Shown here piece after piece: positions 6,123 to 12,818 of a stretch of DNA of 18,531 nucleotides. The translations under genes and the position numbers were made by a program. A model generated the notes under the pieces. It was not told where the DNA came from, ran no database searches, and was given only the letters and a program-made list of their open reading frames with translations. The first letter of the stretch is position 1. Every line of letters begins with the position of its first letter. Source of the stretch: Acidobacteriota bacterium (GTDB lineage: Bacteria > Acidobacteriota > Polarisedimenticolia > Gp22-AA2); assembly GCA_016177515.1 (NCBI GenBank), contig JACOUZ010000329.1, forward strand, positions 1 through 18,531, read 5' to 3'.

Positions 6123-9080
6123 TCACCCCTGCGGCCGTGCCGGGCCCTGCGGGAGCTGGCGCTGGATGCCGGCGTCGAGGGCCGCGGTGATGCGCGCCCG
6201 GGTCTCGTCCAGGTGGGCCCGGGTGATGGCGTCGACGGGCGTCGCCGGCCTGCCGGCCCGCCCGATCACCGCGTCGATGCCGCGCCTGACCTCGATCAGG
6301 TCGGCGCGGGCCAGGGTGCGGGCGTCTTCCGGACTGGCGGGGTCAGAGCCCACCGCCAGGCCGATCAGGGTCTGCACGTGCTTGCGCTGCAAGTTGCGCC
6401 GGAACGAATTCACGCTCGCCCGGCCGTCGAGCTCGCTCCAGACGGCCCGGCGCACCGACGCGAACATCTCGGCCATGGTGAACGCCCGGTCCTTCCCTTC
6501 GTAGCGGGCCTCGATGTCGAGGAGCCGGCCCAGGGCGATCGGGTGGTACAGGCGGTCCATCGGGATCGACTGCAAGGCCAGGACGACCGTGTGGATCGGC
6601 AGGTCGATCCGTTCGAGGGTCCAGAAGTTCCCCTCGATGTCGGGGAAGCGCTCGACCGCGAGCTTGTTCAGGAGGCGCGGCGGCACCTTCAGGGCGTCGG
6701 GGCCGAAGAGCTCCCGGGTGAGAAACGCCAGGGCCGCGCGCTGCTCGGAGGCCGGCACCGGGTCGTACGGCAGCCGGCCCTGGGGATCGCCGATGTGGTC
6801 GCGGTAATGCCTGATGCCGCCGATGTACTTGGGCACGTTGAGCGCCGCCGGCGCCAGCTCGCCTATCGCCTGGGCGAAGACCACGCGCAGCTTCTGGTAG
6901 CGCAGCCCCGGCTCGTTGAAGCGATCCTCCATCTTACCGATCAGCTCGCGCGCCAGGCCGGCCCGCGAGGTGTAGTAGGTCAGGATGTCGCTCCCCAGGT
7001 CCCACATGTTCGACGTCGGATCGATCCCCCGCGGGGAACCGGTGAACGTGTCCTCGTCCGTGCCGTAGGCCAGGCCCGGCTGGCTGACGCGCGAGGCGAT
7101 CTTCTCCAGCTCGGGCTTCTCGGCCGCCGTGGAGGCGGCGTCGATCGGCTTGTAGGCGTACTCGATCGCCCAGTAGTCGTAGGCGCCGATATTCTTCTGC
7201 CAGTGCTCGCCCTGCGGCCTGCCCTCGGGGGCCAGGTTCACCGGGATGTAGTCCATGACCGATCCGGTCATCCCGGAGCGCGACGTGAGGGAGGCGTCCT
7301 GCAGCTTGTCGAACGGCAGGGAGTTGCTGGCCTTGAAGTTGTGGCGCAGGCCGAGGGTGTGGCCGACCTCGTGCAGGGTCACCGAGACGATGAAATCGTC
7401 GACGTATTCCTGCTGCGCCTTCTCGTCCACGCGGCCGCGCGCCTGCAGGACGCTCCACCCGAGCGCCGCCTCGTGGGCCAGGCCCGAGGCATAGTCGCAG
7501 TACCCGAGCGCCGCCGGAGGGACGCCGGGCCGGGAGCCTGCCCCGAGGACCGGCCGGCCGGCGGGCGGCCCGTCCGAACCGTCCAGGGCGCCGAGAAGAG
7601 AATCGATCGGGAAGGGGCCCAGGGAGGACGTCCAGCCGGACAGCGTCCCCAGCAGGGCGGCCGTCCCCGGCGGGACCGTGCCGCCCCCCGGCCGGGCGGC
7701 GACCGGCGCCACCAGCTCCTCGTACTCATGCCTCACGTTGCGCAGCATGTCGGCGCTGAAGCGGATGTCGGCGTCGAAGATCTGCCCGGTGTACGGGTTG
7801 ATGCGCGACGGCCCCTGTGCGAAGCCGGCGTTCGGCGCCACAATCCAGCGGAGCGTCGAGTAGCGCACGTCGGCCGCGTCCCAGTCGGGATCGTCCGGCT
7901 GCTCCCTTACGACCAGCGCGTCCCTGAATCCGATCGCCTCGAAGGCGGGGTTCCAACCGAGCACGCCCCGGCGCACCGCCTCGCGGTACTCCTTCGGGAT
8001 CGAGTCCTCCAGGTAGAAGACGATCGGCTGCTTCGGCTCGGAGACGGCGGCCGACGGGTCCTTCTTCTCCAGGTGCCAGCGGGTCACGTAGCGCACCGTC
8101 GGCACGTCCGGCCGGTCGTCGGTGTAGTCGCCCATCATCGCCAGGAAGTGCCCGACGCGGTCGTCCGCCAGACGCGGCCGGTACCCGGTCTGGGGCAGCC
8201 GCGACAGCGAGTAGTGAAAGCGGATGAGCAGGCTGCGCGGGTCGGCGGCGTACACCGCCGGCTTCTTGATCTCGGGGGCCTTGAAGTGCAGGACGGTCTC
8301 GAAATCGAGGTTTTCCGGGAAGCTCCTGGCGAACGCCAGGGCGCTGCCTTCCTTGTCGGCCTGGTAGGGGGACTCGAACACCTGCTTCAGCGCCTGCGAC
8401 ATCCCTTCGAGGTCGCCCACGAAGATCGATCCCAGGTCGACGAGCACGCTCTTGCGCTCGGGGTGCGGCCGGCTCTCGATCTTCGCCTGCCCGACGATGG
8501 CGTCGGGGGCGGCGAGGGTCGCCGGTTTCCTGAGCGTGGACGAATCGTCGGCGCGGAACAGGCTGTTCCTGTGGATGAGCTGCACCATCTTGCCGTTGCG
8601 ATGGAAGGCCACGACGTACTCCGGCAGCATGTCGCTCGGGTACAGGAACCCCTGTCCCACGCCGGAGACCAGCGTCGGGTTCAGGAGGTACGGTGTGTCG
8701 AGCTGGCCGGGGGCGATCTCGAGGTAGTACCTCGCGTCCTCATCCTTGAGGTAGAGGTTGAACAGCCCCTTGATCTCCTTCGCCCCCTTCACAACCTTGT
8801 CGAAGTCGGGCTCCTTGGGCGCGTCCTTGTCGTCCTTCTTCCCGTCCTTCTTGTCCTTCGCGGCGCCGTCGTCGGCGGTTTCCGTCTCGGGCTTCCGCTT
8901 GTGCACCTGCGCCCGCGCCGCGGGCGCGCCCGGCGCGCCGGGTCCGGCCAGCGCCGGCGCCGGAAGCGGCGCCTGCCCGGACGGGTCGCCGGCCGCGCCC
9001 GCGGGGGCCGGCAGGGCCGGCGAGGCCAGGGCCAGAAGGACACACGCGGACAGGGAGAGAGCGATGCGGGGGGTCATCAT
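6123..9080 (-). CDS. Large secreted zinc-dependent metalloprotease of the DUF5117/DUF4953 type (metzincin)
   Basis: 985 residues. The first of two adjacent ATG codons (9080) follows AGAGGTG at about 6 nt; the frame is open another 24 codons upstream but without support. A signal peptide (about 1-27) precedes an Ala/Pro stretch and a Lys/Asp-rich linker. The N-terminal half (from about residue 70: VVKGAKEIKGLFNLYLKDED) matches the DUF5118/DUF5117 region of this family. The catalytic motif is HEVGHTLGLRH (His570, Glu571, His574, His580), with a downstream Met-turn candidate at Met609 in GSVMDY. A Gly/Pro-rich insert lies about 55 residues before the catalytic helix. The C-terminal 300 residues are helical, as in relatives. 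These proteins are exported and common in Acidobacteriota, Bacteroidota and related groups; substrates are mostly unknown. It is divergent from the Cys-rich gene at 9244. Confidence 0.93.
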   Translation of the reverse strand: MMTPRIALSLSACVLLALASPALPAPAGAAGDPSGQAPLPAPALAGPGAPGAPAARAQVHKRKPETETADDGAAKDKKDGKKDDKDAPKEPDFDKVVKGAKEIKGLFNLYLKDEDARYYLEIAPGQLDTPYLLNPTLVSGVGQGFLYPSDMLPEYVVAFHRNGKMVQLIHRNSLFRADDSSTLRKPATLAAPDAIVGQAKIESRPHPERKSVLVDLGSIFVGDLEGMSQALKQVFESPYQADKEGSALAFARSFPENLDFETVLHFKAPEIKKPAVYAADPRSLLIRFHYSLSRLPQTGYRPRLADDRVGHFLAMMGDYTDDRPDVPTVRYVTRWHLEKKDPSAAVSEPKQPIVFYLEDSIPKEYREAVRRGVLGWNPAFEAIGFRDALVVREQPDDPDWDAADVRYSTLRWIVAPNAGFAQGPSRINPYTGQIFDADIRFSADMLRNVRHEYEELVAPVAARPGGGTVPPGTAALLGTLSGWTSSLGPFPIDSLLGALDGSDGPPAGRPVLGAGSRPGVPPAALGYCDYASGLAHEAALGWSVLQARGRVDEKAQQEYVDDFIVSVTLHEVGHTLGLRHNFKASNSLPFDKLQDASLTSRSGMTGSVMDYIPVNLAPEGRPQGEHWQKNIGAYDYWAIEYAYKPIDAASTAAEKPELEKIASRVSQPGLAYGTDEDTFTGSPRGIDPTSNMWDLGSDILTYYTSRAGLARELIGKMEDRFNEPGLRYQKLRVVFAQAIGELAPAALNVPKYIGGIRHYRDHIGDPQGRLPYDPVPASEQRAALAFLTRELFGPDALKVPPRLLNKLAVERFPDIEGNFWTLERIDLPIHTVVLALQSIPMDRLYHPIALGRLLDIEARYEGKDRAFTMAEMFASVRRAVWSELDGRASVNSFRRNLQRKHVQTLIGLAVGSDPASPEDARTLARADLIEVRRGIDAVIGRAGRPATPVDAITRAHLDETRARITAALDAGIQRQLPQGPARPQG

Positions 9081-9243
9081 CGGCGGCACCTCTTGATCAA
9101 TGACCATCCTGGAAAGTTCCGCCGCGGCAGGCGGCGGACGGAACCCGGTCATTCCGGAAGGACAGGATTTTACCCGAAAAAGTGCCGGACGGGGTACAAT
9201 GACGCCATCCGAGCCAAACCCCCGTCAGCAGGAGTTCGCCTCG
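9081..9243. promoter_or_regulatory. Divergent promoter region with back-to-back -10 elements and a long imperfect dyad
   Basis: On the plus strand TACAAT (9195-9200) is a -10 candidate for the gene at 9244; TTTACC (9169-9174) lies upstream, but the 20-nt spacer is long. On the minus strand TAAAAT (9172-9167) is a -10 candidate for the metzincin gene and would give a leader of about 80 nt; no good -35 is seen. Inside that leader, AATGACC (9099-9105) and GGTCATT (9147-9153) flank GTTCCGCCGC (9116-9125) and GCGGCGG (9131-9137). Together they form a nested dyad of about 55 nt. It may be an operator or an RNA hairpin in the metzincin leader. Confidence 0.35.
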
Positions 9244-9693
9244 ATGAAGTACCGGCAGCCCGGGTACCGGGACAGCGAGTACAAGGAGGAAAGGGAAAAG
9301 CGGCGCGACGAGGATCGCGGGCCCCGCGGGCCGCGCGAGCCCCGCGGCATGGCGCGCGAGGCGCGGGTGGTGACGCGCTGCTACCAGTGCGGCCACCAGG
9401 AGCCCGCGCCGGAGAGCGTGCCGACGAGCGCGCTCTGCCCCAAGTGCCGCGCCGCGCAGCACTGCTGCCGCAACTGCGTGCACTTCGACCCCGGCGCCCG
9501 CTTCGAGTGCCGCCGGCCGATCCCGAAGCGCTTCGACTCCAAGACGGCCGCCAACACCTGCGGTTCCTTCCGCCCCGAGACCGTCCTCGACGCGACCGGC
9601 CGCCGCATCGCCACGCCCGGCCCGGCGGCCGCGCCCTCCGCCAAGGTCAGCCCCGGCCGCGCCGCCTTCGAGGCGCTGTTCAAGAAGAAGTAG
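9244..9693 (+). CDS. Small cysteine-rich, zinc-ribbon-like protein of unknown function
   Basis: 149 residues; the ATG at 9244 follows AGGAG at 9 nt. An in-frame ATG at 9199 overlaps the TACAAT element and is less likely. The N-terminal 40 residues are highly charged (Lys, Glu, Arg, Asp). Nine cysteines follow: Cys46 and Cys49 (CYQC), Cys65 and Cys68 (CPKC), Cys74, Cys75 and Cys78 (HCCRNC), Cys89 and Cys106. His51, His73 and His80 lie among them. The first four fit a zinc ribbon; the rest could bind a second metal. The C-terminus is Ala/Pro-rich and ends FKKK. There is no signal peptide, so it is cytoplasmic. It lies 66 bp before the M48 gene on the same strand. I do not recognise the family. 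Confidence 0.82.
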   Translation: MKYRQPGYRDSEYKEEREKRRDEDRGPRGPREPRGMAREARVVTRCYQCGHQEPAPESVPTSALCPKCRAAQHCCRNCVHFDPGARFECRRPIPKRFDSKTAANTCGSFRPETVLDATGRRIATPGPAAAPSAKVSPGRAAFEALFKKK

Positions 9694-9759
9694 TCCGGGG
9701 CGGCGTGGTAGGATGAATCGCCGCACCGGCCCCGTCGCCGGGCGGACCGCGAGCCACGC

Positions 9760-11079
9760 GTGTCGAAAAACGCTGTGTTTCCGGCCCGACACCAGTCCCT
9801 TCGGGCGATCACGTCCGTCGCGGTCGTCGCAGCCCTCCTGCTCGGCCAGGCGGCCTGCCTGACGACGAACGTCCCGCCGGTCGGCGCCGGGCCGGCGTTC
9901 ACTCCCGAGAACGACGAGCGCCGCCTCTGGGAACAGGCCCAGGCGGAAGAGCGCAAACTGCGCGACAAGGCGGCGCTGTACCAGGATCCGATCCTGGAGG
10001 GCTACCTCAACGACGTGGGCCGGCGGCTGGTCGAGCCCTCGGTCGGCGACCAGGAGGCGATCCGGATCCGCGTCTTCGCCATCCAGGACCCGGCCCTGAA
10101 CGCCTTCACCTACCCGACGGGATCGATCTACGTGCACACGGGGCTCCTGGCGCGGCTGGAGAACGAGGCGCAGCTCGCCGTGGTCCTGGGGCACGAGATG
10201 ACCCACGCCACGCACCGGCACGCCCTCGAGTTCCAGCGCAGCGCCCGCAACAAGATGATCGGCTTCTCGATCGCCTCGATCGTCGGGAGCATCATGGTGG
10301 CCGACGCGGCCGGCAGGAAGGCCGAGAAGGGGGACTACAGCGGCGCGTACGTCCTCAACCAGATCGGCAACAGCATGGTCGGGCTGGGGCTGGAGCTCGG
10401 CTTCCTGGCGGCGGTGAACGGCTTCGGGCGCGAGCTGGAGCGGGAGGCGGACGAGGTCGGGCTCGGGCGGGTGGACGCGGCCGGCTACGATCCGCGCCAG
10501 GCGCCGCGCGTGTTCGAGCTCCTGAAGGACGACCACGGCGACGACCGCAAGCTGGAGGTGTTTTTCTTCGGCAGCCACCCGCGGCTCGACGAGCGGATCG
10601 CGGACATGAAGGAGCTGGTCTCGCAGCGGTACGGGGGGGCCGCCGGCGGGGAACGCGTGAGCGACACGCGCGAGTTCCGGATGCGCACGCGGGTGCTGGT
10701 GCGCGACGACGCCGCGGAGAACATCCGGATCGGGCGGCTGGGGACCGCCGGGGCCGAGATCGGGAAGGTTCTGGACCTGACGCCGAACGACCCCGTGGCC
10801 CACTTTCTCGCCGGGCAGATCGCCGGGAAGCGCGCGTCCGATGAGAAGGACCGCGCCCGGGCGGACCGCTTCGAGGACGAGGCGCTCAAGGAGTACGAGG
10901 AGGCCGCTCGTCTCGATCCGCAGTTTGCCGATCCGCACCGGGCGATCGGCGTCCTGCTCTACAAGTCGGCGGACGCCGAAGGGGCTCTCCGGGCGTTCCG
11001 CCGCTATCTGGAGCTGAAGCCGGACGCCCCCGACGCCCGGCAGGTCAAAGACTACATCCTCGAGATCGAGGCGCGCTGA
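9760..11079 (+). CDS. M48-family metallopeptidase with C-terminal TPR repeats (BepA-like), probable lipoprotein
   Basis: 439 residues from GTG at 9760. The frame closes at a TAG at 9709 and this GTG is the first possible start after it, although the ribosome site is poor. The N-terminus is an export signal (SVAVVAALLLGQAAC); Cys33 could be lipidated, but Gln at -3 is unusual for a lipobox. The peptidase domain has HEMTH (His145, Glu146, His149), the third ligand Glu229 in READEVG and the GSHPRLDERI motif typical of M48. After about residue 300 there are TPR-type helices (DPQFADPHRAIGVLLYKSAD, EGALRAFRRYLELKPDAPDA). This layout matches BepA/YfgC and Loi-type periplasmic proteases, which cleave misassembled outer-membrane proteins and recognise them through the TPR part. 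Its target in this organism is inferred. It ends 16 bp from the convergent ureohydrolase gene. Confidence 0.93.
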   Translation: MSKNAVFPARHQSLRAITSVAVVAALLLGQAACLTTNVPPVGAGPAFTPENDERRLWEQAQAEERKLRDKAALYQDPILEGYLNDVGRRLVEPSVGDQEAIRIRVFAIQDPALNAFTYPTGSIYVHTGLLARLENEAQLAVVLGHEMTHATHRHALEFQRSARNKMIGFSIASIVGSIMVADAAGRKAEKGDYSGAYVLNQIGNSMVGLGLELGFLAAVNGFGRELEREADEVGLGRVDAAGYDPRQAPRVFELLKDDHGDDRKLEVFFFGSHPRLDERIADMKELVSQRYGGAAGGERVSDTREFRMRTRVLVRDDAAENIRIGRLGTAGAEIGKVLDLTPNDPVAHFLAGQIAGKRASDEKDRARADRFEDEALKEYEEAARLDPQFADPHRAIGVLLYKSADAEGALRAFRRYLELKPDAPDARQVKDYILEIEAR

Positions 11080-11095
11080 AACGCCGGCTGGCACC

Positions 11096-12094
11096 TCAGA
11101 GGCGCCGCCGCGGGCGGCGCTTCTCCGCCAGGACGGCGAAGGTCTCGAAGGCCAGTTGCAGCGCCAGGAACAGGGTGGCGTCGGTCGGATCGAGGGGCGG
11201 GGCGATCTCCACCAGGTCCATGGCGCGCACCGGCAGGTGCTGCACGAGGCCGCGCGTCAGATCGATCAGCTGCCGGCTCGACAGGCCGCCGGCGACCGGC
11301 GCCCCGGTGCCGGGGGCGCACGACGGGTCGGCGACGTCGATGTCGATGCTCAGGTAGATGTTGCCGACCCCGGCCATCCGCTCGCGCGCGATCTCCACGG
11401 CCGCCTGCACTCCCGTCCGGTCGATCTCCCGCGCCGGCACGAAGCGGATTCCTCTCTCCTTCATGAAGTCGAGCTCTTCCTGGTTGTAGGAGCGCGTCCC
11501 GAGGATCAGGAGGTTCTCCGGCTTCAGGCGGCTGCCGTCGAGGGCGCGGCGCATCGGGCAGGCGTTCGACAGCGGCGACCCCTCGTACCGGTCGAACAGG
11601 TCGGGATGGGCGTCGAGCGAGACCAGGCCGAACCCTTCGGGGAACCGGCTGCCGAAGCCGCGGACCAGGGGGATGCTGACCGAGTGGTCGCCCCCGATCG
11701 ACAGCAGGAACGAGTCCCTGCCGGCCACGGCGGCCAGCTTGAAGATCTGCACGACCGTCTGCTCGACGCGCGCGAAGTAGGCCTGACGCGCGGCTTCGGC
11801 GGCCGGGCCGGCAGCGGGGACAGCCCGCGTCGTCACGGTCCTCGCCGCGCCCTCGGGCGCGACGTCTCCGGCGTCGCGCAGCCGCAGCAGGGCCGGGTCG
11901 ACGACCTGCCCGTCCTCGGAGATGGCCGGAGACGTGCCGGAGATCTCGCGCAGGCGGCGGGGCGCGTCGGCCGCGCCGCCGCGCCAGCAGGCGCCGGCGT
12001 CGTAGGGAAGGCCGAGGATGACGAGGTCGTGCGGAGGCTCGAGTCCGGGCACCGCGAGCCCGCCCCAGGGATGGCGTGAAATCATCGGCGGCAT
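11096..12094 (-). CDS. Ureohydrolase (arginase/agmatinase family)
   Basis: 332 residues from ATG at 12094; an ATG three codons later (12085) is also possible and neither has a strong ribosome site. The dinuclear manganese site is complete: His137 in GGDHS, Asp161, His163 and Asp165 in DAHPD, and Asp251 and Asp253 in SIDIDVADP. Glu296 in DLVEIAPP is the usual C-terminal acidic residue. The family hydrolyses guanidino compounds (agmatine, arginine, guanidinobutyrate) to urea and an amine, or formiminoglutamate to glutamate and formamide; the motifs look most like bacterial and archaeal agmatinases. The SHAC/SHGT loop common in agmatinases reads SNAC here, with Asn177 at the histidine position, so substrate or rate may differ. 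It is divergent from the TlpA-like gene across 100 bp. No polyamine gene is adjacent, so the pathway is uncertain. Confidence 0.9.
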   Translation of the reverse strand: MPPMISRHPWGGLAVPGLEPPHDLVILGLPYDAGACWRGGAADAPRRLREISGTSPAISEDGQVVDPALLRLRDAGDVAPEGAARTVTTRAVPAAGPAAEAARQAYFARVEQTVVQIFKLAAVAGRDSFLLSIGGDHSVSIPLVRGFGSRFPEGFGLVSLDAHPDLFDRYEGSPLSNACPMRRALDGSRLKPENLLILGTRSYNQEELDFMKERGIRFVPAREIDRTGVQAAVEIARERMAGVGNIYLSIDIDVADPSCAPGTGAPVAGGLSSRQLIDLTRGLVQHLPVRAMDLVEIAPPLDPTDATLFLALQLAFETFAVLAEKRRPRRRL

Positions 12095-12115
12095 TCTAGG
12101 ACGCTTCCCCGGTGT

Positions 12116-12145
12116 TTGGAAGGGCAGGCGTCCTGCCGCTAAGAT
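12116..12145 (+). promoter_or_regulatory. Candidate sigma70-like promoter for the TlpA-like lipoprotein gene
   Basis: TTGGAA (12116-12121), an 18-nt spacer, then TAAGAT (12140-12145); each box matches consensus at four of six positions. The spacer contains GGCAGG-CGT-CCTGCC (12123-12137), a perfect 6-bp inverted repeat that could be an operator. The predicted start is near 12152, about 43 nt before the ATG. Confidence 0.3.
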
Positions 12146-12194
12146 GTGCGGTCCGCCCGTTCGAGACGGGCGGCCGCACAAGGAGGGGCCGCAC
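12145..12194 (+). promoter_or_regulatory. Leader hairpin and strong ribosome binding site before the TlpA-like gene
   Basis: TGTGCGG(T)CCGCCCG (12145-12159) pairs with CGGGCGGCCGCACA (12167-12180) around a 7-nt loop: fourteen pairs with one bulged T. The ribosome site AGGAGGGG (12181-12188) follows immediately. GGCCGCAC occurs twice, at 12172-12179 and at 12187-12194, on either side of the AGGAG core. GTGCGG (12146-12151) could therefore pair with the copy before or after it. If transcription starts near 12152 only the inner half of the hairpin is transcribed. No T-run follows, so it is not an intrinsic terminator. Confidence 0.4.
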
Positions 12195-12818
12195 ATGACC
12201 GACCCGCGATCCATCCCGGGCCTCGTCGCCATGGCCGGCCTTCTCGCATGCGGCGGGCCGGCCCCGGTCAGTGACGCGGGGGCAACAGCCGCCGCCGCGG
12301 CAAAAGGAGTCGTGGCGAAAGGAGCCGCGGCCAACGGCGCGGAGGCGCCGGTCGCTTTCGCCGGCCTGGACCGGATCCGCGCCGAGCTGGCGGCGCGCCG
12401 GGGACGGCCTTTGTTCTTGAACTTCTGGGCGACGTGGTGCGCGCCGTGCTTGGAGGAGCTGCCGGACCTGGCGGCCCTGGCGGCCGGAGAGGGCGCCGGG
12501 CAGGCGGTCTTCCTGGGGATCTCGCTCGATGCCTGGGTGACCGGCAGCGGCGCGGAGACGGAGGACAAGGTCCGGCGTGCCCTGGCCGGGGCCGGCGTCG
12601 GTTATCCGAACCTGGTCTACGTCGGCGACCAGGATCCTTTGCTCGAGGCGTTCCGCCTGCCGGGGGCTATTCCCTACTCAGTTCTGTACGATCCGCAGGG
12701 ACGGGACGTCTCGCGCTGGGAAGGGCAGGCTGTGATCGAGGAGGTGCGACGGGCGATTGCCGCCGCTGCGCGAAAGGAATCGAGCCCTCCGCCGCCGGAG
12801 ACGGCGCCGTCACGCTGA
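12195..12818 (+). CDS. TlpA-like thioredoxin-fold lipoprotein
   Basis: 207 residues; the ATG at 12195 follows AGGAGGGG at 6 nt. A short lipoprotein signal ends LLAC with Cys19, then an Ala/Gly-rich spacer. The thioredoxin-like domain (about 55-195) has FLNFWATWCAPCLEELP with active-site Cys82 and Cys85, and the cis-proline loop appears as GAIPYSVLYDPQG. The WCxPC signature and fold order match the TlpA/ResA/AhpC-TSA-like reductases, which keep periplasmic thiols reduced, for example for cytochrome c maturation or repair. No cytochrome maturation gene is in the window, so its partner is unknown. The last 152 nt overlap the convergent kinase-phosphatase gene on the other strand. The C-terminal tail is Pro/Ser-rich and probably disordered. 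Confidence 0.92.
   Translation: MTDPRSIPGLVAMAGLLACGGPAPVSDAGATAAAAAKGVVAKGAAANGAEAPVAFAGLDRIRAELAARRGRPLFLNFWATWCAPCLEELPDLAALAAGEGAGQAVFLGISLDAWVTGSGAETEDKVRRALAGAGVGYPNLVYVGDQDPLLEAFRLPGAIPYSVLYDPQGRDVSRWEGQAVIEEVRRAIAAAARKESSPPPPETAPSR

Noticed and set aside
6213..9716. Open frame of more than 1,100 codons on the plus strand opposite the metzincin gene
   Set aside because: It is a high-GC antisense shadow: Arg/Gly/Val/His-rich, with no domain or ribosome site, while the opposite strand encodes a protein with clear catalytic motifs.
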